From Halanaerobiaceae bacterium (GTDB lineage: Bacteria; Bacillota; Halanaerobiia; Halanaerobiales; Halarsenatibacteraceae), in contig PWHA01000099.1 of the NCBI GenBank assembly GCA_003554685.1, positions 1 to 34,438 of the forward strand: 34,438 nucleotides of DNA, in the 5' to 3' direction. Numbering within the stretch: the stretch's first letter is position 1; every line of letters starts with the position of its first letter. The translations under genes and the position numbers were made by a program. The notes beneath the pieces are model-generated. The model was given only the letters and a program-made list of their open reading frames with translations, did not search any database and was not told where the DNA came from. This document shows, one piece after another, positions 25,554 through 34,123 of this stretch.

Positions 25554-25834
25554 TTGTTGTACCATTAAAGGGGCATGCGGGTTTGCTTTAAAAAATCCCC
25601 GGTCAAATTTCTAAATCGTGGTATACCCTCACTAAAACATGAGGATTGCCTTGAGAATATCCAGTTTTATTTTCATCTATTGTTGTGCCCCTAAGGGGCA
25701 TGGCGGTCTACCTTGAAAATAAGCTGTAATATTTTCATCTATTGTTGTGCCCCGAAATGGCATGAGGTTTCCCTTGAAAATTTATCATTTAATTTGCCTT
25801 CCTGCTTGTGCCCCTCGATGCCAGGGGAAATGTT
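25554..25834 (+). repeat. Degenerate tandem array, five units of about 62 bp
   Basis: Units begin at about 25554, 25616, 25680, 25742 and 25803, giving steps of 62, 64, 62 and 61 bases. Each starts around TTGTTGTGCCCC, has a short hairpin (clearest TGCCCC-TAA-GGGGCA in unit 3), continues as GCGGTYTACCTTGAAAAT and ends ATTTTCATCTA. Units 3 and 4 are best conserved; units 1, 2 and 5 are degenerate. It fills the spacer between ftsW and murD, and the last unit reaches the end of murD. The related array at about 31814-31945 is in opposite orientation. 25433-25553 has no other feature. Confidence 0.8.
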
Positions 25835-25836
25835 GT

Positions 25837-27378
25837 TTATTCCTTTGCTAAATAATTCTGACAGGCCTCCTGAAACAGCCGGCCTCGCTCTTTGTAGCTG
25901 GAAAACATATCCCAGCTGGGGGCCCCTGGCGAGAGAAGCAGAACTCCCTTCAATTTCCCTTCTTCCAGAAACTTAAGTCCCTGCCGGGCTGCCTCTGCTA
26001 TGTTTTCAACCTCAATAAACCTGTGATAATTCAGAGATTTAAGCTCCTCTGCCAGTTCCACGGCAGTCTCTCCCAGCAGGACAACACCGCCAGCCCGGCG
26101 GGCAATCTCCCGGGCAAAGGCCCTATTACCCTGCCCCCGGTCCTGGCCTCCGGCAATAATAATAACCTCTCCTCTCTGATCACCGCAGGTCTTAAGAGCC
26201 TCAACGGCAGCAGGGGGATTTGTAGCCTTGGAGTCATCAACCAGCAGCAGTCCTCCGGCGCTGTAAAAAATCTCCAGCCGATGAGGGTCAGCTTCAAACT
26301 CCCTGACCACCTTTTTGATTACCCCGGGTGAAACTCCAAGTTCCCGGGCAGCCAGAGCAGCCAGGGCCACATTTAATTTATTGTGCTCACCCTTCAGCTT
26401 CATATCCTCATCTGCAATAGTAAGTAATTCCCAATTTTCTCCCGGATTTCTCGTATCCACCTGGCTTCCTCTTCCGGCAGCAGACCCATTCCAGAATATC
26501 CTGATACCATCATCATTGATAATAGCCTCCGCCCCGGAATCCGGCCGACTGCTGACTCCCAGAATCCTGGCAGCAGTCTCTTCGGCAAGTCTCCCTACCT
26601 CAGGATCGTCCAGATTAATCAGAGCCAGATCCTCACGGGTTTGATTGAGAAAAACTCTCCCCTTGGCCTCCCGGTAATCTTCCAGGGAGCCGTGCCAGTC
26701 CAGGTGATCGGCAGTAAAATTTATAAAAATAGCAATATCAGGGCGAAAATCCCGGCAGGCTGCCAGCTGAAAGGAGCTAATCTCCAGCACCAGCCAGTCC
26801 CCGGCAGCTACTTCATCAACCGCCGAGATAGCCGGCCAACCGATATTGCCGGCCAGCACCACTTTATCCTTTAGTCCGGTTTCCAGAAGCCGGCTTGTTA
26901 ATCTGGTGGTGGTCGTTTTACCGTTGGTACCGGTAACTGCAGCAATCCGGGCCGGACAGAAATGATAGGCCAGCTCCAGCTCACTGACAGCAGGTATTCC
27001 CTGCCGGTGAGCCAGCTGAATTAACTCATTGTCCGGAGGAACGCCGGGGCTGGGAATCACAAGGTCTGCCTCCAGCAGTAAGTCACTGCTCTCGGCCCAG
27101 CTGTAAAAACAGTAATACTGTTCAAGTTCGGCAAACTCCTCCGTCAGAGATTCAGGGCTCCTCCGGTCAAAGAGAATCAGCTCAATTCCCCTTTTCCCGA
27201 AAAAATCCACCAGAGCCCGGCCGGTTCGACCACCGGCTCCCACAACTGCCACCTTCTCAACCAGCTTTTCCGGCTCAGCAAGCCTGTCCGGATTAGCAGA
27301 ATCTGCCGTTTCCGGAATAATTAAAAGCCTGCCCCGCTCATCAACTTTTATTACACTATCCCTGCTGCTTAATTTCAC
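25837..27378 (-). CDS. murD: MurD, UDP-MurNAc-L-Ala--D-Glu ligase
   Basis: Adds D-glutamate in the cytoplasm. 513 residues from GTG at 27378. Rossmann start KVAVVGAGGRTGRALVDFF after an N-terminal extension of about 40 residues, ATP loop AAVTGTNGKTTTTRLTS, LVLEISSFQLAA, FINFTADHLDWHGS and FEADPHRLEIFYSAGGLLLVDDSKATNP are all typical. The total is longer than the usual ~450. GTG at 27387 is also possible, but AGGTGG is better spaced to 27378. It directly follows the mraY stop. Confidence 0.92.
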   Translation of the reverse strand: MKLSSRDSVIKVDERGRLLIIPETADSANPDRLAEPEKLVEKVAVVGAGGRTGRALVDFFGKRGIELILFDRRSPESLTEEFAELEQYYCFYSWAESSDLLLEADLVIPSPGVPPDNELIQLAHRQGIPAVSELELAYHFCPARIAAVTGTNGKTTTTRLTSRLLETGLKDKVVLAGNIGWPAISAVDEVAAGDWLVLEISSFQLAACRDFRPDIAIFINFTADHLDWHGSLEDYREAKGRVFLNQTREDLALINLDDPEVGRLAEETAARILGVSSRPDSGAEAIINDDGIRIFWNGSAAGRGSQVDTRNPGENWELLTIADEDMKLKGEHNKLNVALAALAARELGVSPGVIKKVVREFEADPHRLEIFYSAGGLLLVDDSKATNPPAAVEALKTCGDQRGEVIIIAGGQDRGQGNRAFAREIARRAGGVVLLGETAVELAEELKSLNYHRFIEVENIAEAARQGLKFLEEGKLKGVLLLSPGAPSWDMFSSYKERGRLFQEACQNYLAKE

Positions 27379-27387
27379 AACAACCAC

Positions 27388-28374
27388 CTAACTCCAGAGA
27401 GGCCAGCTGGCCAGCAGCCCCACCAGTCCGGCAATGATCTGGAGAATATAAAATCTGCCGGTTACCAGTGTTTCCGACCAGCCCTTTAATTCAAAATGAT
27501 GGTGAAGCGGCGACATTAAAAAAACCCGCCGGCCGCCGGTCAGTTTAAAATAGCTGACCTGAATTATAACAGAAAGTGTTTCCAGCACAAAAACAGCTCC
27601 CAGCAGCAGCAGGTAGAGAGCGCTTCCTGAGATAAGCCCCAGGACTGCCAGCAGACTTCCCAGAAAGAGAGAACCGGTATCGCCCATAAAGATCCGGGCC
27701 GGATGAATATTATACCAGAGAAATCCCAGACAACCGCCGGCACCAGCGGCCGCCAGTACCAGCAGTTCGTGATGTCCCGTCACCAGCAGCAGAGGAATAA
27801 AAAATATAAAACTGATGAATGAAAGCCCGCCGGCCAGACCATCCAGGCCATCGCTGAGGTTGACTGCATTGCTGCTGCCCATCAGGACAAGCAGGCTGAA
27901 GGGTATTATCAGCCAGCCCAGCTCGCTGGCTGCCGGACTGAAGGGCCAGAGGATTGCTGTCCGGCCCTGAAAAAAGAGAAAAAAGCCCAGCAGCAGACCG
28001 CTTGCTCCCTGAATCAATATTTTATCCCGGGCCTTAAGCCCCAGCGACCGGGATTTTTTGATGCTGAGATAATCATCAGAAAATCCCAGCAGGGCATTGA
28101 TTGCCAGTACCGCCAGCACCACCACTTTTTCCAGCCCGCCGGAGTAAAAAATGAGCAGGCTGACCATCACCGCCAGAAAAACTACAAAGCCGCCGGTGGT
28201 AGGAATCCCGGCCTTCTCCTGATGGGATTCCGGACCCAGCTCCCGGATCTGCTGACCAAAACTTTTTCGCCTGACATATTTTAGATAAGCCGGCATTAAA
28301 AACAATACCAGCAAAAGAGGAATGACTGCTGCCAGAAAATATTTCTGTACGGTAATATTATAGTCCAAGATCAC
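27388..28374 (-). CDS. mraY: MraY, phospho-MurNAc-pentapeptide transferase
   Basis: Membrane enzyme making lipid I from UDP-MurNAc-pentapeptide and undecaprenyl phosphate. 328 residues with about ten hydrophobic helices. Family motifs: GIPTTGGFVVFLAVM, FSDDYLSIKKSRSLGLKARDKILIQ (Asp-Asp motif), SNAVNLSDGLDGLAGGLS and HPARIFMGDTGSLFLG, then MSPLHHHFELKGWSE. GTG at 28374 overlaps the murF stop as GTGA, so translation is coupled. Confidence 0.95.
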   Translation of the reverse strand: MILDYNITVQKYFLAAVIPLLLVLFLMPAYLKYVRRKSFGQQIRELGPESHQEKAGIPTTGGFVVFLAVMVSLLIFYSGGLEKVVVLAVLAINALLGFSDDYLSIKKSRSLGLKARDKILIQGASGLLLGFFLFFQGRTAILWPFSPAASELGWLIIPFSLLVLMGSSNAVNLSDGLDGLAGGLSFISFIFFIPLLLVTGHHELLVLAAAGAGGCLGFLWYNIHPARIFMGDTGSLFLGSLLAVLGLISGSALYLLLLGAVFVLETLSVIIQVSYFKLTGGRRVFLMSPLHHHFELKGWSETLVTGRFYILQIIAGLVGLLASWPLWS

Positions 28375-29810
28375 CGCCCTCCCTGCTCCAGCAAGACATC
28401 AACAATTTCTTCCATTTCCAGTGACCGGGAACCCTTGATCAATATGGTATCACCGGAGCGCATTATTTTGCGCAGCAGCCCGGTAATATCATCTTTCTTC
28501 TGAAAGGCATAAATAAACTGCCGGGGCATGCCTGCCTCCAGAGCTCCTTCGGCAATTTCCTCCGCCGTCTCGCCCAGGACAATCAGCAGATTCAGCCCCT
28601 TATCCACCAGGTATTTGCCTATCTCCCGGTGAGCAGCTTTCTCAATCGGCCCCAGTTCCAGCATGGCCCCCAGAACAGCAATTTTGCGGCCGGAGGCCAT
28701 ATTTACCAGAGAATCAATTCCCGCCTTCATGGATAGGGGGTTGGCATTATAGGTGTCATTGATAATTTTAATTCCGTTCAGTTTGCGAATCTCCTGGCGA
28801 AGATCGGTAATCTGAATATTTTTCAGACCTTCAGCAATGCTCCCCCAGCTGACTCCCACAGCCCGGGCTGCCGCTATCGCAGCCAGGGCGTTGGAAATAT
28901 CATGAATGCCGGTTCTGTTTATCTTCAGGGGCAGTGAGGTACCTTCAGCCTTGAGGGAAAAGCTGGCGCTTTCCTCCTCCTGAAAAAAATCAATATCACC
29001 GGCAAAATAATCAACTCTGCCCTCCCGCTCCTCTTCCAGGCTGTAGGTGATTATATTAAGATCACTGCTCCGGGTGGGTGCTATCTGTCCCTTCTCCCTG
29101 CTGAAATTCTCGATAACATTTCGCACTTCCCGGTTGTCAAGATTTAAAATAGCCAGCCTTTCACCTCTGAGTTCCTCCAGCAGCTCCTGCTTGGCCCGGG
29201 CCACATTTTTAATCGAGCCCAGATTCTCAACATGAGCCGGTCCGATGTTGGTAATAACTCCAATCTGGGGCAGAGCAATCCGGGCCAGCAGTCTGATATC
29301 CCCGATGTGCCGGGTTGCCATCTCCAGCACTGCCACATCCTCATCACCTTCCAGATCCAGCAGGCAGAGCGGCAGTCCGTATTCATTGTTGTAATTTTCC
29401 CGGGTGCGCAGCACCTTTTTTTCCTGCCTGATCAGGCTGTAAATCATGTCCTTGGTGGTGGTCTTGCCGGCACTGCCAGTCACACCGATCACCCTGAGAT
29501 CCTTCAATTGCTGGCGGTTATAAAGCGCCAGATCCTGAAGAGCCGCGGTAGTATCCCGAACCAGAATTATAGCCACCCGGGAATAGGGCTCAATCCTTCG
29601 GGAAGTAATGACAGCCTTAGCTCCCCGTTCCACCGCTTCAGGGATATAATCATGACCATCGTTATTTTCACCTACAATGGCAATAAAAATATCGCCGGGT
29701 TTAACCCTGCGGCTGTCGATGGTGACGGTGTTATAGGTCTGCCGGGGATTTCCCTGTAAAATTTTACCCTGCACCGCTTCGGTTATCTCCTGCAGCTGTA
29801 AATCAAGCAT
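28371..29810 (-). CDS. murF: MurF, UDP-MurNAc-tripeptide--D-Ala-D-Ala ligase
   Basis: Adds the D-Ala-D-Ala dipeptide. 479 residues, slightly longer than usual. N-terminal substrate domain (TVTIDSRRVKPGDIFIAIVGENNDGHDYI), ATP loop VIGVTGSAGKTTTKDMIY, ENYNNEYGLPL, VLEMATRHIGDI, NIGPAHVENLGS and IINDTYNANPLSMKAGID are present, and the C-terminal domain shows VLGAMLELG and ILIKGSRSLEMEEIV. It ends in TGA shared with the mraY start and follows murE by 6 bases. Confidence 0.94.
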   Translation of the reverse strand: MLDLQLQEITEAVQGKILQGNPRQTYNTVTIDSRRVKPGDIFIAIVGENNDGHDYIPEAVERGAKAVITSRRIEPYSRVAIILVRDTTAALQDLALYNRQQLKDLRVIGVTGSAGKTTTKDMIYSLIRQEKKVLRTRENYNNEYGLPLCLLDLEGDEDVAVLEMATRHIGDIRLLARIALPQIGVITNIGPAHVENLGSIKNVARAKQELLEELRGERLAILNLDNREVRNVIENFSREKGQIAPTRSSDLNIITYSLEEEREGRVDYFAGDIDFFQEEESASFSLKAEGTSLPLKINRTGIHDISNALAAIAAARAVGVSWGSIAEGLKNIQITDLRQEIRKLNGIKIINDTYNANPLSMKAGIDSLVNMASGRKIAVLGAMLELGPIEKAAHREIGKYLVDKGLNLLIVLGETAEEIAEGALEAGMPRQFIYAFQKKDDITGLLRKIMRSGDTILIKGSRSLEMEEIVDVLLEQGGR

Positions 29811-29816
29811 TATAAA

Positions 29817-31748
29817 TCACTCCCTGCGAGAGGCCAGCGCCCGGCGGGCAACCTCCCGATCATCAAAATCTATCGTCCGCCCGGCAAACTCCTGATAGGT
29901 CTCATGGCCCTTACCGAAAATAATCACAATATCGCCGGGCTCGGCAGCTTCAACCGCCGCAAAAATAGCTTCCTCCCGGTCTGCAACAACCCGATAGGCT
30001 GATTCCGGATAATTATCCCTGTTAACCAGCTTTCTCACCCCGGCCAGAATATCCTCAATAATATCTCCGGGCTCTTCCGAGCGGGGATTATCGGAGGTGA
30101 CAAATATTAAATCCGACATTTTTAATCCGATCTGCCCCATTACCGGTCTTTTTTCTTTATCCCGGTCTCCGCCGCAGCCAAAAACTGAAATAATCCGGCC
30201 GCTGTGAAACTCCTGCACCGAGCGCAGAACATTCTCCATTCCGGCCGGAGTATGAGCATAATCAACAAAAACCTTTATATCGTCAATCATATCCTCTATA
30301 TCAGTGTTATCTGCTGTTTCAGTGTTATCTGCTTTAGCGGTTGAATCTTGCTCCCCTCTATCTGCTGTCTCATTATCTTCTATTTTTACCTTGTCTCCTG
30401 AATCCGCTGAATAATTTGAGTCTCCTGCCTCAGCTTCTAAATCTCCAGCTGCCTGCTCTTTATCTTTCTGAGCACCCCGAACTCCATCTTTGAACCCCAT
30501 ATCTTCTGCATAAAACCTGCTGCCGGAAAGCTGATTCTCTCCTACCCTGATTCTGACCTGCTCAAAACGTCCCGGCACTCCGGGAAACCCGGCCAGAGCC
30601 TCCTTCAAATCCCTCGGCCGATAACTCTCGGCCAGCAGCGGTGCCAGCGAAGCCAGACAGTTGTAAATGTTAAATTTCCCGGTCAGGGTTGATTCAAACC
30701 TGCTACCCTCTAGTCCAAAGGCCAGCCTGCCAGGAGTAAAACTGATATTGCGGGCCTGATAATAGGCCTCACCATCAATGCCAAAGGAAAACTTCGGCCC
30801 GGTAAAGTGCTGAAAGGATCTTCGCAGCCGGTTATCATCTATATTGTAAAAGGCCTTACCACCCGGGGTTAAATTTGCCTCAGACCTGATATTACCTCCA
30901 GGACCGCTATTTTCTCCCGATTCGTCATTTTTTCTCGAACCCTCATTTTTTCCCGATCGATCATTTTCCCGATTGTTTTCTCCCGGTCGATCATTCTGCC
31001 GGAATTTATTTCCTTCTCCAGGACTATCAGCATTGCTTTCCTGCTTTTTTTCCTCAAGATAATCCAGCAAAGAAAGCTTGGCTCCCAGATAATCGGCAAA
31101 ATCAGCATGAAAATCCAGATGATCCCGGGAGATATTGGTGAAAATAGCTGCTCTAAATTTCAGAGCCTCAACCCGCTCCAGACTCAGAGCATGGGAGGAA
31201 ACCTCCATGGCAGCAGCCTGGCAGCCGGCTTCCACCATCATATTTAAATAACGAAAAATCTGATTGGCCTCTGGAGTTGTCCGGGGAGTATCGATTATTT
31301 CTTTTCCGGTATCCACCCATATTGTCCCTATCAGGCCGCATTTAACTCCCAGCTCCTGCAGGAGATGCTGGATAATAAAGGAGGTTGTGGTCTTGCCATT
31401 GGTACCGGTTATCCCGTAGATATCAAGTTTATCCTCGGGATGATCAAAAACCTCGGCAGCAATCAACCCCAGCATTCCAGCAGGATTATCCACCCTGATA
31501 TAAACCGCATCGGGCTTAAACTCCTCGGGCAAATACTCTACCACAAATATCCGGCTGCCCCTCCGGTAGGCATCGGCAATATATTTATGACCATCGGTTT
31601 CTCTTCCCCTGCGGGCCAGAAAAATGCTGCCCTTTTCAGCCTGACGGGAATCCTGAACAATATCATTAATCTCCCTGGAAAGCTTTTTCCCGGCATCACC
31701 CCGGATATCAGTCAAATTTAGTCTCTGACACAGCTCTCTAACCTGCAA
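29817..31748 (-). CDS. murE: MurE, UDP-MurNAc-L-Ala-D-Glu--meso-DAP ligase, with two inserts
   Basis: Adds the third amino acid. 643 residues against the usual ~490. Domain 1 (VQDSRQAEKGSIFLARRG), ATP loop ITGTNGKTTT at 113-122, the substrate loops DTPRTTPE and MEVSSHALSLERVEAL, FTNISRDHLDFH, DYAHTPAGMENVL and VFGCGGDRDKEKRPVMG are intact. The DNPR motif at 553-556 marks meso-diaminopimelate use. Extra length comes from two low-complexity charged inserts: about 234-296 (Gly/Asn/Asp/Arg/Glu-rich) in the central domain and about 402-489 (Asp/Glu/Ala/Thr-rich) before DYAHTP. TTG at 31748 follows GGGGGTG. Confidence 0.93.
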   Translation of the reverse strand: MQVRELCQRLNLTDIRGDAGKKLSREINDIVQDSRQAEKGSIFLARRGRETDGHKYIADAYRRGSRIFVVEYLPEEFKPDAVYIRVDNPAGMLGLIAAEVFDHPEDKLDIYGITGTNGKTTTSFIIQHLLQELGVKCGLIGTIWVDTGKEIIDTPRTTPEANQIFRYLNMMVEAGCQAAAMEVSSHALSLERVEALKFRAAIFTNISRDHLDFHADFADYLGAKLSLLDYLEEKKQESNADSPGEGNKFRQNDRPGENNRENDRSGKNEGSRKNDESGENSGPGGNIRSEANLTPGGKAFYNIDDNRLRRSFQHFTGPKFSFGIDGEAYYQARNISFTPGRLAFGLEGSRFESTLTGKFNIYNCLASLAPLLAESYRPRDLKEALAGFPGVPGRFEQVRIRVGENQLSGSRFYAEDMGFKDGVRGAQKDKEQAAGDLEAEAGDSNYSADSGDKVKIEDNETADRGEQDSTAKADNTETADNTDIEDMIDDIKVFVDYAHTPAGMENVLRSVQEFHSGRIISVFGCGGDRDKEKRPVMGQIGLKMSDLIFVTSDNPRSEEPGDIIEDILAGVRKLVNRDNYPESAYRVVADREEAIFAAVEAAEPGDIVIIFGKGHETYQEFAGRTIDFDDREVARRALASRRE

Positions 31749-31813
31749 TTAAACACCCCCATTTTCCTGGCTCTAACCTGACTTATTCCTATCTTCAACT
31801 AAATTTAATTAAA

Positions 31814-31945
31814 ATAAACCTGCATGCCCATTAAAGGGGCCTAACAAAAAATAAAAAATTTATCTGCCATTTTTCAAGGTAAACCGCCATGCCCCTTCGG
31901 GACACAACAATAGTTGAAAATATTACAGCGTATTTTCAAGGTAAC
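31814..31945 (-). repeat. Two-unit copy of the 62-bp repeat, inverted to the first array
   Basis: On the minus strand anchors TTGTTGTGTCCC (31899-31910) and TTGTTAGGCCCC (31836-31847) are 63 bases apart. The first unit matches unit 3 of the array at 25680 at 37 of the first 40 bases, and the tail before it, 32 bases, matches the tail of unit 3 at 30. The hairpin is kept with a G-T pair. It lies between murE and the PBP gene; 31749-32038 has no gene. Confidence 0.8.
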
Positions 31946-32038
31946 TAAAAAATAAATTACAAAATATATGACTAATATCAGCCTGTAAGAATTCCCGTAC
32001 TCTATCCAGTAAAAATAGCCATAAAACCTTCGTTACTG

Positions 32039-34123
32039 CTATTCCACCTCAATGCTGGAAAACAGATCAGCCCGTTTTCCCGGAGCAGGAGACTGTCTCC
32101 TGAGGCTGCCGCTGACTATTCCATTTAATCTAAAACCATAGAGCCAGGCTTTCTGCTCGGCCTCATGGGGCGACATTCCTCTCAGATCAGGTACCATCGC
32201 CTTTTTGCCCTGATAGCTGTCATCGGTATAGAGCCTGACAGTCGCCGCTTCCGGAATAACAGTGCGCGGCCGGGGTATCTGGACCCTGACAGTTTCACCC
32301 TCTCCTATTAGTTTAACATTTAATCCCTCACTTCTCAATGAGGAAGCAACCTGATGGGCATTTTGATTGCGATAATCCCTGATTTCTATTTCCTGCTGAA
32401 AGTCCAGCTCAAATTCCAGATCAAGTTCGGGACCAACAAAGCCCTCATCTTTGGGTGTTATGTCCAGATACTGAATCAGGCTGGAAGCAAACCTGTGAAA
32501 CAGCGGAGCCACATTCTGGCTGGCATAATAAACACTATCCTCCAGCCCGTAAAGCACCGAGACCACCACCAGCTCGGGGTCATCACCGGGAATCAGCCCG
32601 ACAAAAGAGGTATCATAAATATCCTGATCGCCATAATGTCTGGCAGTGCCGGTCTTACCACCAATCACATGGCCCTCAATCCGGGCCGCTGTACCTGTCC
32701 CCCGTTCCACGGCAGCAATCATCAGCTCTCGCATCTCTTCAGCCGTGGTGGAGCTAATCGCCTGACGAATCTTTTCGGGACGATTCTGACTCACCACCTT
32801 GCCCTTGGCACTGACCACCCGGTCCACCAGCAGCGGTTTCTGAACATAACCGCCATTGGCAATCGCCGAGGCCCCAACCGCCAGCTGCAGGGGAGTGGTG
32901 GTCAGCCCGTGACCGAAGGACATGGTAGCCTGCTCGATGTCGGTAAACTGCCCGGGAGCAACCTGCCCCGGGCTCTCACCGGGAAATTCAATCCCGGTCC
33001 TGCGGCCAAAATTAAACCGGTAGGCACCCTCCAGCATCTCCTCCGGTTCCAGAGTCAGGCCCACCTGGACAAATCCCGGGTTGCTGGAGTTTTTAAAGAT
33101 TTCAGCAAAATTCTGCCAGCCGTGACCCTCCCGGGTCCAGCTGTGAATTCTCTCTCTTCCGACCTCAATATGGCCGGGATCACTAAAAATATCATTCATA
33201 TCATAATAGCCGTGCTCCAGGGCCAGGGCCGCGGTGAAAATCTTATAGATTGAGCCCGGCTCAAAACTGTCCTGAACTGCTTTATTCCTCCAGTAGGAAC
33301 TGTCATAGCTGCTGAAGTTATTGGGATTAAAATCTGGCTGATTGGCCAGGGCCAGAATCCGCCCGGTGTTGGCTTCCATCACGATCAGAGAGCCCCCGGA
33401 AATGGTGTGGTCCTCCATGGCCTGCTTCAGCTCCCTTTCGGCATAGTACTGAATCGTTTCATCCAGGGTGAGGTAAATATCATGCCCCTCCTCCGGAGCT
33501 ATGTAATCTCTGATCCCGTCAGGAATTGATCTCCCGGCAGCATCCCGTTCCTCCTGAATCAACCCCGGTATGCCTTCCAGTTCATTATTAAAGGAAAGCT
33601 CCAGACCCTCCAGACCATAATTATCCATACCGGCAAAGCCCAGTACCTGACTGGCCAGTGAACCCCGGGGATAGTACCTCTCAGTTTCCGGCACGAAGGA
33701 AATCCCGTTGAGATCCAGCTTCCGCAGCTCTTCATAAACCTCCTCCTCAACCTTGCGATCCAGGTAAACAACCACCGCATCCCGGGTCAGCCTGCTTTCA
33801 ATCAGATTCCTGTCAATAGACAAAATCCCCGCCAGAACATCACTTTTTTGGGCGGGGTTGGTAATCTGACGCGGCATGGCTACCACGGTATGTTTTTGGT
33901 TGTTTAAAGCCAGTTCAGTTCCGCTGCGGTCATAAATAGTTCCCCGGTTGGACTCCAGCTGCAGGCTGCTCAGCCGCTGTTCCAGAGCCCTGCTCTGGTA
34001 AAAATCCCGCTGAATTACCTGAATCCAGATCAGCCTTCCGGCCACAACCACCAGAACCGCCAGCAGCAGAATAAAAAACAGCTTGGTTCGTTCTTTAATT
34101 CCAATGTGTCGTCTGTCGGCCAT
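32039..34123 (-). CDS. Class B penicillin-binding protein, SpoVD/FtsI type, with PASTA repeats
   Basis: Septal transpeptidase, partner of FtsW. 694 residues: one membrane helix (about 14-37), PBP dimer domain (about 50-215; RGTIYDRSGTELALN) and transpeptidase domain. Catalytic motifs: Ser291-x-x-Lys294 (EPGSIYK), Ser346-Ser-Asn348, and Lys490-Thr-Gly492 (GGKTGTA). The C terminus has a PASTA-like segment (about 578-634) and a clear PASTA domain (about 640-694, VPDLRGMSPHEAEQK). SpoVD-like length and PASTA set do not prove sporulation; it may be the vegetative FtsI. An adjacent ftsL is not found in the 315 bases upstream. ATG at 34123. Confidence 0.9.
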   Translation of the reverse strand: MADRRHIGIKERTKLFFILLLAVLVVVAGRLIWIQVIQRDFYQSRALEQRLSSLQLESNRGTIYDRSGTELALNNQKHTVVAMPRQITNPAQKSDVLAGILSIDRNLIESRLTRDAVVVYLDRKVEEEVYEELRKLDLNGISFVPETERYYPRGSLASQVLGFAGMDNYGLEGLELSFNNELEGIPGLIQEERDAAGRSIPDGIRDYIAPEEGHDIYLTLDETIQYYAERELKQAMEDHTISGGSLIVMEANTGRILALANQPDFNPNNFSSYDSSYWRNKAVQDSFEPGSIYKIFTAALALEHGYYDMNDIFSDPGHIEVGRERIHSWTREGHGWQNFAEIFKNSSNPGFVQVGLTLEPEEMLEGAYRFNFGRRTGIEFPGESPGQVAPGQFTDIEQATMSFGHGLTTTPLQLAVGASAIANGGYVQKPLLVDRVVSAKGKVVSQNRPEKIRQAISSTTAEEMRELMIAAVERGTGTAARIEGHVIGGKTGTARHYGDQDIYDTSFVGLIPGDDPELVVVSVLYGLEDSVYYASQNVAPLFHRFASSLIQYLDITPKDEGFVGPELDLEFELDFQQEIEIRDYRNQNAHQVASSLRSEGLNVKLIGEGETVRVQIPRPRTVIPEAATVRLYTDDSYQGKKAMVPDLRGMSPHEAEQKAWLYGFRLNGIVSGSLRRQSPAPGKRADLFSSIEVE

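Noticed and set aside
25554..25834. CRISPR array, because the period of about 62 bases fits repeat plus spacer
   Set aside because: The putative spacer parts are also similar between units and to the second array, the repeats are degenerate, and there are no cas genes. This is an ordinary tandem repeat, not CRISPR.
32354..33253. 299-codon plus-strand frame
   Set aside because: It is antisense to the transpeptidase domain of the PBP, with no recognisable domain.
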